Positions 32,851-42,070 of a stretch of 64,000 nt of DNA are shown here, piece by piece. Each line of letters starts with the position of its first letter. Position 1 is the first letter of the stretch. A model generated the notes under the pieces. The model saw only the letters and a list, made by a program, of their open reading frames with translations. It had not been told where the DNA came from and did no database searches. The translations under genes and the position numbers were made by a program. The DNA is from Paucisalibacillus algeriensis (GTDB lineage: Bacteria; Bacillota; Bacilli; Bacillales; Amphibacillaceae), in contig NZ_CBYO010000014.1 in the NCBI RefSeq assembly GCF_000577245.1, forward strand, positions 124,001 through 188,000. Reading direction: 5' to 3'.

Positions 32851-33086
32851 TAGTTCTCATCCTCCTGTAAATCAAGAGGAACAAGTTCTCCCTGCTCATT
32901 CATAATCTGCACCATTTTTTCTTGGATATGATTTAATTTATCACTACAGATTTTGGAGAGAATCATGCCATCTTGATAATAGGAGATTGCTTTTTCTAAA
33001 GGCACATCGCCCTCTTCAAGTTTACCGATTATTTCTTCTAGTTTCTCCATAGCCTCTTCAAAGGTTAAATCTTTATATTTATCCAT
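32850..33086 (-). CDS. xseB: Exodeoxyribonuclease VII small subunit
   Basis: A 78-residue helical protein that assembles with XseA into exonuclease VII, which degrades single-stranded DNA. The sequence FEEAMEKLEEIIGKLEEGDV then PLEKAISYYQDGM is the XseB signature. The open frame extends to 33143, but ATG 33086 with AAGGAG upstream gives the usual short N-terminus (MDKYKDLTFEEAM). It lies between xseA and ispA with near-overlapping ends. Confidence 0.93.
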   Translation of the reverse strand: MDKYKDLTFEEAMEKLEEIIGKLEEGDVPLEKAISYYQDGMILSKICSDKLNHIQEKMVQIMNEQGELVPLDLQEDEN

Positions 33087-33166
33087 TTTTAACTCCTTAT
33101 AGCACGTTTTAGGTTTGGCCACCCTTGTGGTATTAGCATTCATTTGGTAAAACCACTGAATAGGTT

Positions 33167-34501
33167 CTAGTTTATATCCAAAACTTCACAATCAACTAGA
33201 CCATCATGTAAATTAATCTGAATATGATCGCTTCTCTTTATCTGAGATTTTGACTTAATAATATCGCCACTTGAAGTATAAGGGATTGCAAATCCCCGCT
33301 TCATAATTTCTAATGGATTTAGTAAAGTCAGCTTATCCATTGCTCTACTTAGCTGTAGAGACTGCTTTTCTATGTATTGGTTCATGACTTGATCCTTCTG
33401 TTTCACCAACAATTGAAAAGCTTTGGTTGCTTGATCTAATTGCCTTTTCGGATGTTGTGTTAGTAGTCTTGTTTTATAATTGGAAAGCCGATCTGATTTA
33501 CTTTGTAGGATAAGCTGAAAGCCACGGTCCATTCGCTCCCGATTTTTATCCAACTCTTGTTCTTTTTGTCTTATTAACTGTTCGGGGTATCGAAATGCAT
33601 AAGATTGTGACATTCGTTCCAATTGATCACGATTTTGTTTAACTGTAATTCCTATTAAACTACTTAACGACTGTTTTATCCTAGAAATTTTATCTAACAA
33701 CTCATATTGTGATGGGACTGCTAGTTCAGCAGCACCAGTTGGTGTTGGAGCCCTTAAATCCGCAACGTAATCACTTATCGTTACATCTGTTTCATGCCCT
33801 ACAGCGGATATAATAGGTATTGTGGACTGAAAAATTGCCTCCGCTACCACTTCTTCATTGAAGGACCATAATTCTTCAATGGAGCCTCCACCACGCCCGA
33901 GAATAATCACATCAAAGAGATTACCTTTATTTGCTTTTTTAATTGCTCTCGTAATGGAACCCGCTGCATTTACGCCTTGGACGAGTACAGGTAAAACAGT
34001 TACTTGTACAACTGGGAAACGTCGCTTTATGGTGGTAATAATGTCTCTTACCGCTGCACCTGTGGGTGATGTGATAACTCCAATATGGTTAGGAAACTGA
34101 GGTATTTCCTTTTTATATTTCGGATCAAAATATCCTTGTTTTCGTAGCTTCTCCTTCAATTGTTCAAAAGCTAGATATAAAGATCCTACTCCATCTGGTT
34201 CCATTTGTTGTATATATAATTGGTATTGACCTGATGCTTCAAATACACTTATTTCCCCACGTATAAGTACCTTCATACCATCTTCAGGCTTAAATTTTAA
34301 ATAACGATTATTTCCTGCAAACATAACCGCATTAATTCGAGCTTGATCATCCTTAATGGTAAGGTACATATGCCCTCTTGAATGTAATTTGAAATTAGAT
34401 ATCTCACCTTTCAACCAAATACTACGAAGATGTGGATCCGTATCCATTTTTCGCTTAATATACTTCGTAAGGGCTGTAACTGTTAAATATTTTTCTGTCA
34501 T
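33167..34501 (-). CDS. xseA: Exodeoxyribonuclease VII large subunit
   Basis: A 444-residue catalytic subunit. It has an N-terminal OB-fold (WLKGEISNFKLHSRGHMYLT), the catalytic core GVITSPTGAAVRDIITTIKR, the conserved Asp/His region ILGRGGGSIEELWSFNEE and SAVGHETDVTISDYVADLRA then PTPTGAAE, and a long coiled-coil C-terminal half. The ATG overlaps the folD stop by four bases (ATGA). With XseB it cuts single-stranded DNA in both directions. Confidence 0.95.
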   Translation of the reverse strand: MTEKYLTVTALTKYIKRKMDTDPHLRSIWLKGEISNFKLHSRGHMYLTIKDDQARINAVMFAGNNRYLKFKPEDGMKVLIRGEISVFEASGQYQLYIQQMEPDGVGSLYLAFEQLKEKLRKQGYFDPKYKKEIPQFPNHIGVITSPTGAAVRDIITTIKRRFPVVQVTVLPVLVQGVNAAGSITRAIKKANKGNLFDVIILGRGGGSIEELWSFNEEVVAEAIFQSTIPIISAVGHETDVTISDYVADLRAPTPTGAAELAVPSQYELLDKISRIKQSLSSLIGITVKQNRDQLERMSQSYAFRYPEQLIRQKEQELDKNRERMDRGFQLILQSKSDRLSNYKTRLLTQHPKRQLDQATKAFQLLVKQKDQVMNQYIEKQSLQLSRAMDKLTLLNPLEIMKRGFAIPYTSSGDIIKSKSQIKRSDHIQINLHDGLVDCEVLDIN

Positions 34502-35349
34502 ATAACCATTTCCTTAGCAGCTTTTAATGTATTATGTAAAAGCATGGTGATAGTCATCGGCCCTACACCACGTGGTACTGGTGTTATGTAAGATGCTAAT
34601 TCTGCAGCACTTTCAAAATCAACATCACCAGTTAATCTACCATCCTCTAGCCGATTAATTCCAACGTCAATAACTACTGCGCCTTCTTTTATGTGCTCTT
34701 TATTGATGGCATTTGGTCTACCAATTGCAACAACAAGTATGTCTGCTTGTTTCGTAATTTCTGTTACACTCTTCGTTTTCGAATGACAATAGGTAACAGT
34801 TGCATGCTCATTAAGTAACAATTGACCAACAGGCTTTCCAACAATATTACTTCTACCTAATACAACAGCGTGTTTACCTTCAATTGTAATGTTCTTAGAT
34901 TGAAGCATTTTAATAATTCCATAAGGGGTACATGGTAAGAATGTATCTTGACCTGTCATCATTCTGCCAATATTAACTGGATGAAAGCCGTCCACATCCT
35001 TTTTTGGATCAATAGATTCAATTACATGTTGCACATTAATTTGTTCTGGAAGTGGAAGTTGGACTAATATTCCATGTACCCGTTCATTATTATTTAATTG
35101 ATGAATTATATCTAGTAGCTCTTTTTCTGAAACTGACTCTGATAACTCGATAATCTCTGAGCTAATACCAACTTCTTCAGAAGCCCGCTTTTTACCATTA
35201 ACGTAAGATCTTGATGCAGGGTTATTTCCAACCAAAATTACTGTTAAATGAGGGATTACATTTTGTTGGTGTAGATTTTCCACTTCTCGCTTTATTTCCT
35301 TTTTTAATTCCATGGACAATTCTTTACCATTAATAACCTTAGCTACCAT
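34498..35349 (-). CDS. folD: Bifunctional methylenetetrahydrofolate dehydrogenase/cyclohydrolase
   Basis: A 283-residue enzyme that interconverts 5,10-methylene- and 10-formyl-tetrahydrofolate in one-carbon metabolism. The conserved Lys motif VNGKKRASEEVGI (YxxxK-type), LVQLPLPEQ, the PCTPYGIIKML segment and the NADP motif VVLGRSNIVGKPVGQLL are all present. The open frame starts at 35382, but ATG 35349 with AAAGGGGAAG upstream gives MVAKVINGKELSMEL and the same 283-residue length as B. subtilis FolD. It links to glycine cleavage at 54-58 kb through the folate pool. Confidence 0.95.
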   Translation of the reverse strand: MVAKVINGKELSMELKKEIKREVENLHQQNVIPHLTVILVGNNPASRSYVNGKKRASEEVGISSEIIELSESVSEKELLDIIHQLNNNERVHGILVQLPLPEQINVQHVIESIDPKKDVDGFHPVNIGRMMTGQDTFLPCTPYGIIKMLQSKNITIEGKHAVVLGRSNIVGKPVGQLLLNEHATVTYCHSKTKSVTEITKQADILVVAIGRPNAINKEHIKEGAVVIDVGINRLEDGRLTGDVDFESAAELASYITPVPRGVGPMTITMLLHNTLKAAKEMVI

Positions 35350-35438
35350 AATTATCTTCCCCTTTATTGCATTTTTAGCCATAACTTGGATTGGAAAGGT
35401 CTGTTATACGTTCCTAACCAGACGCATATGAATTCTTC

Positions 35439-35819
35439 TTATTTAATTATCTTTGATAGTACACCGTTAACAAACTTTCCTGATTTTTCATCTCCGTATC
35501 TTTTCGCCAGTTCTACTGCTTCATTTATAGATACATTTTCTGGGATGTCAGTTATATATAATATTTCGAAAGTAGCTATTCGTAATACTGTTTTCTCTAC
35601 TGCTGGTAGACGTTGTAGTGACCACTTTTCGAGGTTTGCTGAGATTTTTTGGTCAATGGTCTCTTTTTCTTTTACTACACCGTTAACAATTTGTTGCAAA
35701 AATTCATTTCTTTCTTCTTCTGTCAGTCTATCTTGTATGGTTTGTTCCATATCTTCTTCTAGTAAGTCTAATTGGAATAATATTTGGAATGCTTTTTCTC
35801 TTGCTTCGTGACGTTTCAT
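35439..35819 (-). CDS. nusB: Transcription antitermination factor NusB
   Basis: A 126-residue all-helical RNA-binding factor that acts with NusE (S10) at boxA in rRNA transcripts. The Arg-rich N-terminus KRHEAREKAFQILFQLDL, the middle WSLQRLPAVEKTVLRIATFE and the closing SINEAVELAKRYGDEKSGKF then VNGVL are the family signature. Two close ATGs exist; the second (35819) is at better distance from AAAGGAG and is chosen. It lies upstream of folD in the order seen in B. subtilis. Confidence 0.95.
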   Translation of the reverse strand: MKRHEAREKAFQILFQLDLLEEDMEQTIQDRLTEEERNEFLQQIVNGVVKEKETIDQKISANLEKWSLQRLPAVEKTVLRIATFEILYITDIPENVSINEAVELAKRYGDEKSGKFVNGVLSKIIK

Positions 35820-36204
35820 TTTCATGACTCCTTTGATAATCTCTGTTCAAATCATATCATTTTTATGAACTGGACGCCACAAACTATCAATACTTTTTAC
35901 GTATTTGTAAGATGACGTCCATAGTCCGTAAATTATCTGCATTCCATGAGCGGTTGTTGAGCCTCCTCACCCTTTCTTCTATAGGGATCTACCTTTATCT
36001 GTCCTCAATGGGAAAAAGGTTTTCGGTAGGATAAAATCGCAATTCCCAGTCATAAGGAACACTAGAAAGTGGCTCATCTCACGCAGAAAGTGCGCATTTC
36101 GATTTCAAGGAGTTTCCATGTTTATAGCTGCCCCGATCATTTCCCCTGTCTTCCCCTAGACAAGAATGCAAAAATGTGCTTTAGAATCAATAATAATGAA
36201 GAAA
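35820..36204. repeat. Intergenic region with decayed GC-richer element (family 1, copy B)
   Basis: No gene is seen. About 35945-36060 aligns with copy A at 3060-3175 in inverted orientation; the best-kept part is GAGCCTCCTCACCC near 35960. Further GC-richer sequence runs to about 36160. The copies differ at many positions, so the element is old. The first ~50 bases hold the nusB ribosome binding site and promoter. Confidence 0.6.
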
Positions 36205-36234
36205 GGCCAAAAGATATATTTATACCTTTTGACC
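36205..36234 (-). terminator. Terminator of the accB-accC-yqhY operon
   Basis: The arms GGTCAAAAGGTATA and TATATCTTTTGGCC pair with few mismatches and are followed on the minus strand by a T-rich stretch. The hairpin starts 9 bases after the yqhY stop. Confidence 0.7.
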
Positions 36235-36242
36235 CTTCGTGT

Positions 36243-36638
36243 TTATTCCGAATCCTCTTCTGTTACTTCTTTTTCCATCTGTAGTCCTACTACGTGAATG
36301 TTTACTTCTGAAATTTCTAATGAAGTCATATTTTTTAAAGTTTGTCTGATGTTTGCTTGAATTTTTTGTGCTACCTCAGGAATAGACACACCAAATTCTA
36401 AAACAACGAACAGGTCAATTAATATTCCTTCATCAGTTAATTCCACTTTAACACCTTTACTATGTGATTTCTTACCGAAACGTTCTACTACACCAGTAGC
36501 AAAATTCCCACGCATATTCGCCAGACCTTCTACCTCTGATGCAGCTATTCCAGCAATTACCTCAATTACTTCAGGGGCAATTTCTACTTTGCCAAGTCCA
36601 GTATTTTCGCTCATATTAACTAATGATTGATCCGCCAT
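36243..36638 (-). CDS. yqhY: Asp23/Gls24 family protein YqhY
   Basis: A 131-residue DUF322 protein. The core VEIAPEVIEVIAGIAASEVE, followed by GLANM and later LTDEGILIDLFVVLEFGVSI, is typical. In Firmicutes a yqhY gene usually follows accBC and has been linked to acetyl-CoA carboxylase control; in B. subtilis its loss is compensated by acc mutations. Here it is the third gene after accB and accC with a 35-nt gap, supporting the same role. It is acidic and cytosolic with no membrane segment. Confidence 0.92.
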   Translation of the reverse strand: MADQSLVNMSENTGLGKVEIAPEVIEVIAGIAASEVEGLANMRGNFATGVVERFGKKSHSKGVKVELTDEGILIDLFVVLEFGVSIPEVAQKIQANIRQTLKNMTSLEISEVNIHVVGLQMEKEVTEEDSE

Positions 36639-36673
36639 TTTGTCACTCCTTTATGAAAATTGAGTTTTAAGCC

Positions 36674-38035
36674 TTAATCTTCATTTGGTTCCGTAATTGG
36701 ATGTTCTTCTAAAAAGTTCGTATTAAAGTCTCCACCTACAAACACTTCATGGTCCATTATTAATCGATGAAATGGAATGGTTGTATGTATCCCTTCAACA
36801 AGGAACTCATCTAGTGCTCGCTTCATTCGAGCAATTGCTTCTTCCCGTGATGGACCATATGTGATCAGTTTAGCAATCATCGAATCATAATATGGTGGTA
36901 TAGAATAGCCAGGGTATGCAGCAGAATCAATACGAATTCCTAGACCACCTGGAGGTAAGTACATATTAATTTTCCCAGGTGAAGGCATAAAATTCTTAAA
37001 TGGTTGTTCAGCATTAATACGACACTCAATTGCCCATCCATCAAATGTTACTTCTTCTTGGTTGAAAGATAGCTTTTCACCATTTGCTATTTTAATTTGC
37101 TCTTTAATTAAATCGATGCCGGTAACCATTTCTGTTACTGGATGTTCAACCTGGATTCTTGTGTTCATTTCCATAAAGTAAAAATCTTGTGTTTTACGGT
37201 CGAAAATAAACTCAATAGTTCCTGCCCCGACATAATTAACAGCTTCAGCAGCTTTTACTGCTGCTCCTCCCATTTTAGCACGAATTTCTTCATTTAGTGC
37301 AGGAGAAGGTGTTTCTTCGATTAATTTTTGCAATCGACGTTGAATACTACAATCACGTTCCCCTAAATGAACGGTATTTCCATGAGTATCTGCTAATACT
37401 TGTATTTCAACGTGTCGGAAGTCTTCAATAAACTTTTCAATATAAACACCAGGATTACCAAATGCAGTCTCGGCTTCTTTTTGTGTAATACGAATTCCTT
37501 TAATAAGGTCTCCTTCTGTTCTTGCAACTCGGATTCCTTTTCCACCGCCACCTGCAGTTGCTTTAATAATAACAGGATACCCAATTGATTTTGCAATTTG
37601 GATCGCTTCATCTTCACTTTCAATTATACCATCTGAACCGGGTACAATGGGCACATTTGCTTGACGCATCGTTTCTCGTGCTACATCCTTTATACCCATT
37701 TTTTGAATAGCTTCTGGAGTAGGTCCAACAAATGTAATATTACAAGCTTTACATATCTCAGCAAAATCGGCATTTTCAGCTAAAAATCCATAACCAGGAT
37801 GTATTGCATCAACATTAGTCAATGTTGCCACACTAATAATATTGGTGACATTTAGATAACTGTCCTTACTTGCTTTAGGACCTATACAATAAGCCTCGTC
37901 CGCTAATTGAACATGTAATGATTCTTTATCAGCTTCTGAATAAACAGCAACTGTTTCTATACCCAACTCTTTGCAGGCACGAATAATTCGGACAGCTATT
38001 TCTCCTCTGTTTGCAACAAGCAGTTTCTTTATCAT
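36674..38035 (-). CDS. accC: Acetyl-CoA carboxylase biotin carboxylase subunit
   Basis: A 453-residue ATP-grasp enzyme that carboxylates biotin on AccB using bicarbonate and ATP, the first step of malonyl-CoA synthesis. The N-terminal [20 protein letters not shown], glycine-rich ATP loop [36 protein letters not shown], metal-binding [20 protein letters not shown] and [12 protein letters not shown] are intact. It follows accB by 14 nt. It may also serve the propionyl-type carboxyltransferase at 13.3-14.8 kb, which lacks a partner in its operon (inference). Confidence 0.97.
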   Translation of the reverse strand: MIKKLLVANRGEIAVRIIRACKELGIETVAVYSEADKESLHVQLADEAYCIGPKASKDSYLNVTNIISVATLTNVDAIHPGYGFLAENADFAEICKACNITFVGPTPEAIQKMGIKDVARETMRQANVPIVPGSDGIIESEDEAIQIAKSIGYPVIIKATAGGGGKGIRVARTEGDLIKGIRITQKEAETAFGNPGVYIEKFIEDFRHVEIQVLADTHGNTVHLGERDCSIQRRLQKLIEETPSPALNEEIRAKMGGAAVKAAEAVNYVGAGTIEFIFDRKTQDFYFMEMNTRIQVEHPVTEMVTGIDLIKEQIKIANGEKLSFNQEEVTFDGWAIECRINAEQPFKNFMPSPGKINMYLPPGGLGIRIDSAAYPGYSIPPYYDSMIAKLITYGPSREEAIARMKRALDEFLVEGIHTTIPFHRLIMDHEVFVGGDFNTNFLEEHPITEPNED

Positions 38036-38049
38036 ATTAGCACGTCCCC

Positions 38050-38535
38050 TTACTTCGTTTTAACTCTAAATAATGGTTGACCATACTCCACAAGTTCTCC
38101 ATTTTCAACTAGCACTTCAACGATTTCACCAGAAACTTCCGCTTCAATCTCATTAAATAGTTTCATCGCCTCAACAATGCATACAACCGAATCTTTAGAA
38201 ACTGAGCTTCCAACCGATACAAATGGATCACTTTCTGGATTTGGAGAAGAATAAAATGTTCCAACCATTGGTGATGTTATTTCAAAATCGTAATTAACGG
38301 TATTTTCCTTTACTGGTGTTTCTACCGTTTGTATTGTTTCTTGTTTTCCTAGTTGTTGTTGTGGAACTGCAGTTACATCTTTTTCAACTTGAACAACTGG
38401 TTGAGATGGAACAACAACATGATCAGATAATTTTTTCATAGACACTTTAGTGCCATTTGTTTCATAAGTGAATTCATTAATGGAAGATTGATCTACTAGT
38501 TTAATTATTTCACGAATTTCTTGTACTTTTAGCAT
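38050..38535 (-). CDS. accB: Acetyl-CoA carboxylase biotin carboxyl carrier protein
   Basis: A 161-residue carrier with an N-terminal helix region ([20 protein letters not shown]), a Val/Gln/Thr-rich linker and a C-terminal biotinyl domain in which Lys of [13 protein letters not shown] is the biotin site. [20 protein letters not shown] is the conserved domain start. It is the first gene of accB-accC-yqhY. The promoter should lie in 38536-38650; no FapR-type site was recognised there. Confidence 0.96.
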   Translation of the reverse strand: MLKVQEIREIIKLVDQSSINEFTYETNGTKVSMKKLSDHVVVPSQPVVQVEKDVTAVPQQQLGKQETIQTVETPVKENTVNYDFEITSPMVGTFYSSPNPESDPFVSVGSSVSKDSVVCIVEAMKLFNEIEAEVSGEIVEVLVENGELVEYGQPLFRVKTK

Positions 38536-39004
38536 AATATAGCACTCCCTTACCTTTTTTATAATTAGGTACTAATAACTCCTCTTAGTATTTTACGATA
38601 AAAACTAGGGAAACATCAACAATTAAATGTTTAATTATATGTTAAGCGTTTTCACTACTTTTAATTATAGCAAGTCCTATGAGGATTAGCGAATAAATAT
38701 TAAGATAAGGCTATAATCGTAAACATTATTGTTAATCAAAATCCTGAGCCAATATACATTCTCTATTTACTTCTGGCAGAGAAGCAACATCTGCTCGTGA
38801 AAAACCATCGCAGTGTCTCCCTCGCCACGGGCATCAGGTGAGCTCGGGCCGCCGGCTTAGGAAATGCTTCAGAGTGGTTACATCGCATGAAGAAAAAGCG
38901 CTCTTCTTTTTCAAAGGCTCTCCGTGTATATTGGCTGCATAGCGGATATAGCGAAATTACATTTCTTCTAAATAAAAATCTTTAAAAAACAGACAAAATA
39001 AAAA
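38536..39004. repeat. Intergenic region with decayed GC-rich element (family 2, copy B)
   Basis: A 500-base gap between spoIIIAH and accB with no gene. From about 38765 to 38945 the sequence is clearly richer in G and C (for example CTCGCCACGGGCATCAGGTG) than the flanks. Its left part, ACTTCTGGCAGAGAAGCAAC then ATCTGCT, matches the patch at 27100-27140. It has no open frame. The first ~110 bases (38536-38650) are the accB promoter region. Confidence 0.5.
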
Positions 39005-39027
39005 CATCAAGTCTGCGAGACTTGATG
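39005..39027 (-). terminator. Terminator of the spoIIIA operon
   Basis: A perfect hairpin, CATCAAGTCT ... AGACTTGATG with a 3-base loop, lies 16 bases after the spoIIIAH stop and is followed by TTTTTATTTT on the minus strand. Confidence 0.9.
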
Positions 39028-39042
39028 CTAATAATTAGTTTT

Positions 39043-39582
39043 TTAGCTTTCTGTCATTGTTTCAGGTACTACTGTTACAGGAATGTCGCCTAATTCATCA
39101 CGTACCATTTGCATGATGTTGACAACTTCAGTTTTAGATAGCTCGTCTACTTGTATATGAACAAACACTTTATCACTATCTGCACGCACTAATACATCTT
39201 GGTATTCAGCAGATGCTAAAATAGTTTCTTCTAATATCATCTCTTTTGTATTTAACTGTTCAATTGCATCCATCTCGTCATAAGCTTTCTTTTTTTCTTC
39301 GACTGAAGCTGAGCTGTTTGCAACAACATCATCTAATCGATCTAATTTCTTGCTTCTTTCATCTTGCACTTCCAAACGTAACGATGCGAATAATTCATTT
39401 TCACCAGGTGATATATCCACGTTGGTCTCTTCACCTGTCATTGCCGTTTCTTCTGTCGCATTATTTTCATCGCCAGTATTCGTAAAAGCAAAATCCCCTG
39501 GTTTCTGGGTCATATAGTACACACTCAACACAATCATTAAGCTTAGCATTGTTAATAGCCATACTGTTTGTTTTTTCATCAT
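39043..39582 (-). CDS. spoIIIAH: Stage III sporulation protein AH
   Basis: A 179-residue bitopic mother-cell membrane protein. An N-terminal helix (VWLLTMLSLMIVLSVYYM) is followed by a low-complexity Thr/Glu stretch and the YscJ/FliF-like ring domain (about residues 85-172). SpoIIIAH binds forespore SpoIIQ through the intermembrane space and forms part of the feeding-tube channel. The C-terminal domain shows the expected ETILASAEYQDVLVRADSDK segment. It is the last gene of the operon, before a strong terminator. Confidence 0.93.
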   Translation of the reverse strand: MMKKQTVWLLTMLSLMIVLSVYYMTQKPGDFAFTNTGDENNATEETAMTGEETNVDISPGENELFASLRLEVQDERSKKLDRLDDVVANSSASVEEKKKAYDEMDAIEQLNTKEMILEETILASAEYQDVLVRADSDKVFVHIQVDELSKTEVVNIMQMVRDELGDIPVTVVPETMTES

Positions 39583-39597
39583 TAAATATTCCTCCCC

Positions 39598-40221
39598 TTA
39601 ATTTTTAGGATTTACAGAAACTCTATGTGTAGGAACATCGAGCACTCTTGAGACAGCTTCTACCACCCACTGTTTGACAGTAGCTTTTTCAACTCCCTTT
39701 GCTGTAACTAAGACACCTCTAACCTCGGGTTTCTTCGTCGACACTAGGATTGGTGATTCTTGATCACCTTGCCTTACTATTACAACTTGAGATTCCCCTG
39801 TGCTTTCCTCAATTTGCCTTGTCCCACCATTTTGGTCATTTTCCTCAGTATGTTGCTGTCCGTTAATTAAATTTCTTTCATAGACTTTTACATTAGTAGA
39901 ATCAAGATTTACCATAATTTCCACTTCAGAGACGCCATCGATATTTTCTAACATAGTCTGTAATTGCTTCTCATAATTCTCCTCCAATACACTAACATCG
40001 GAAGTCCTAGAAGACTCATGGGAACTTACTTCTTCAGATTGGGACTGTGCCTCTAAATCCATCTTTGGTAATTCTTGTCCCAAATCTTCTTGGGATGAGG
40101 TATTAAACATGTTGGATACCAATATAACTAGTAAACTAACAAGTCCAATAATGACGACATACGCTGTTTTTTTAGAACCACTAATTTTTTCTTTCAGAAA
40201 TTCTTGTAATTTTTTTATCAA
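39598..40221 (-). CDS. spoIIIAG: Stage III sporulation protein AG
   Basis: A 207-residue ring-forming protein of the SpoIIIA-SpoIIQ channel with one N-terminal membrane helix (AYVVIIGLVSLLVILVSNMF) and a C-terminal ring-building motif domain (LENIDGVSEVEIMVNLDSTN ... VEKATVKQWVVEAVSRVLDV). The open frame starts at 40239, but TTG 40221 overlaps the spoIIIAF stop as TTGA and has GGGAGGGAGGGG upstream, giving MIKKLQEFLKEKI, so that start is preferred. A Gln/Ser/Glu-rich linker separates helix and ring domain. Confidence 0.9.
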   Translation of the reverse strand: MIKKLQEFLKEKISGSKKTAYVVIIGLVSLLVILVSNMFNTSSQEDLGQELPKMDLEAQSQSEEVSSHESSRTSDVSVLEENYEKQLQTMLENIDGVSEVEIMVNLDSTNVKVYERNLINGQQHTEENDQNGGTRQIEESTGESQVVIVRQGDQESPILVSTKKPEVRGVLVTAKGVEKATVKQWVVEAVSRVLDVPTHRVSVNPKN

Positions 40222-40853
40222 GATGCCCCTCCCTCCCATCTAACAGTTAATTTCTTATCAGTTAACTCCCAAGTTTCTCGTAACAAGCTCTCAATCCCCT
40301 TAAGATCGACTTCCTCTGTAGGGGTATGCTTTTGCTTGTCGCCCATATCGATGACAACATCCTCTACTGCATTCACTGTTCCCTCCCCTGCTTCTGATTG
40401 TTCAAGATAAACAATGACCTCTTCTAGCCCCTCATAGGAATATGCTGCACCATCTATGAACTGAAAGTCTAAGTCTCTTATTACAGCTTGATAGTTGTCC
40501 AAAAGAGGAGCTCTCGCTATATCTTTCAATTGGACAGCCATTTGTTCTAAAATATATGCGCCAGATGACGATTCTATTTCACTTTTTTGCATTTCAATCA
40601 AATTTTCTATTTCCGATGCCTGTGAATCGTCGTCAATTATGCTAGAGAAGCTGTTTCTGACGGCTTCCTGTATATCCACTTTAAAGATATAAAAAATAGG
40701 TTGTAAAAAAATTAAAATTAATATCAAGCCAATAACAAATTTTATATATTTTTTCATTCCTCCAGCTGGAATTAGTAAATCAATAATGGTTGCAAGTAAA
40801 ATAAAAATGATTATTTGTGAAACCCAATTTATTAGTAGATTCAAATCCATCAT
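40218..40853 (-). CDS. spoIIIAF: Stage III sporulation protein AF
   Basis: A 211-residue protein with two N-terminal membrane helices (LLINWVSQIIIFILLATIID and KFVIGLILILIFLQPIFYIF) and a soluble C-terminal domain related to the ring-building motif. It belongs to the sigma-E controlled channel complex made in the mother cell. Tandem ATGs start the frame (MMDLNLL), so the start is uncertain by one codon. It ends in a four-base overlap with spoIIIAG. Confidence 0.9.
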   Translation of the reverse strand: MMDLNLLINWVSQIIIFILLATIIDLLIPAGGMKKYIKFVIGLILILIFLQPIFYIFKVDIQEAVRNSFSSIIDDDSQASEIENLIEMQKSEIESSSGAYILEQMAVQLKDIARAPLLDNYQAVIRDLDFQFIDGAAYSYEGLEEVIVYLEQSEAGEGTVNAVEDVVIDMGDKQKHTPTEEVDLKGIESLLRETWELTDKKLTVRWEGGAS

Positions 40854-40855
40854 TC

Positions 40856-42028
40856 CTATCGCAGTAGTAATGTAATATTACTTGCCGTTACAATTATGAC
40901 GATACTTAAGAAAAACATTAAAGAAACTGCTAGAAGACAAGCCAGAATATAAACAATATATTTACTAATGGTATTTAAGCTTGTGATGATAGGTCCATCA
41001 GCAATTGGTTGGAGTACTGCCGCTGCAATTTTATAAATTAGAGCAATCGCAAATATCTTGATTGCTGGAAATATGGCTATAAAAATAATGATCGCTACAC
41101 CAACGATACCAACCGCATTCTTTAATAATAATGAAGCACTCAAAACTGTATCTGCAGCATCAGTTAGTGTTCTACCTACTACTGGAATAAAATTTCCTGT
41201 GACAAACTTAGCGGTTTTCATTGCTACACCATCTTGAATGGCACTTGCTGCACCTTGGACCGATAAAACACCTATAAATATCGTTAAAAAAATACCTAGA
41301 GTACCGATTGCAATTGACCGGAATAGATCAGCCAAATGGGTTACCTTATGATTGTCATTCAAACTACTAACAATAATTAATAAAGCAGATAGAAAGAGTA
41401 ACGGCATAATAAAATTGGAAACTAATATCCCGATTGCATTAATTAAAAAGATTGTAATCGGATTAAAGAAGGACACGGATATGGCACTACCAAATGTAGC
41501 CATTAACCCAAGCACCAAAGGTATAAGAGCAATCATAAAACTACTCATCATACTAATGGCTTCCTTTGCATAGGAAACTGCTAAATAAAAACTATTTAAG
41601 GCAATAAAAATAAGGACAATGTAAACTACAAAATATGCGATTTTACTAACAGAGGTTTTTTCAAATGCTGTATGCATCGTTTGTAATAAAACAGAAAATA
41701 GCGTTAATAACAGTAGTGAGCCTAGCAGCTTTCCATTTAATATCACTTCATGAAGCAAATACTCTAGCCCACCGGTAAGCATATTTTTTATAGAAAATTT
41801 ATCATTTCCTTTAATGAAATCATACAGACTATTCTTCTCAAGCTCAGGAATATATCCACCATATTCATCGACAACAACATTCCAATATTGCTGCATTCCA
41901 TCAAATGAGACATCTTCCATCAATAAATCTTCCACAGGAGCTTCCACTTTATCATCTGCATAAACAACGGTTTGTCCAAAAAATAGTATAAAAACTAGTA
42001 AACATTGAATACGGCTACTCCGTTTCAT
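40856..42028 (-). CDS. spoIIIAE: Stage III sporulation protein AE
   Basis: A 390-residue polytopic membrane protein with a signal peptide (RIQCLLVFILFFGQTVVYA, with probable cleavage after VYA) followed by a ~90-residue extracytoplasmic part and about eight membrane helices. The pore-domain-like segments GNFIPVVGRTLTDAADTVLS and KIAAAVLQPIADGPI are strongly conserved in SpoIIIAE. It is predicted to form the mother-cell membrane export channel. RBS GAAGGAG precedes the ATG. Confidence 0.95.
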   Translation of the reverse strand: MKRSSRIQCLLVFILFFGQTVVYADDKVEAPVEDLLMEDVSFDGMQQYWNVVVDEYGGYIPELEKNSLYDFIKGNDKFSIKNMLTGGLEYLLHEVILNGKLLGSLLLLTLFSVLLQTMHTAFEKTSVSKIAYFVVYIVLIFIALNSFYLAVSYAKEAISMMSSFMIALIPLVLGLMATFGSAISVSFFNPITIFLINAIGILVSNFIMPLLFLSALLIIVSSLNDNHKVTHLADLFRSIAIGTLGIFLTIFIGVLSVQGAASAIQDGVAMKTAKFVTGNFIPVVGRTLTDAADTVLSASLLLKNAVGIVGVAIIIFIAIFPAIKIFAIALIYKIAAAVLQPIADGPIITSLNTISKYIVYILACLLAVSLMFFLSIVIIVTASNITLLLR

Positions 42029-42070
42029 GCACTACCACCCGCTCCTTCTTTTCAAAAAGCTTTCTCCCCC

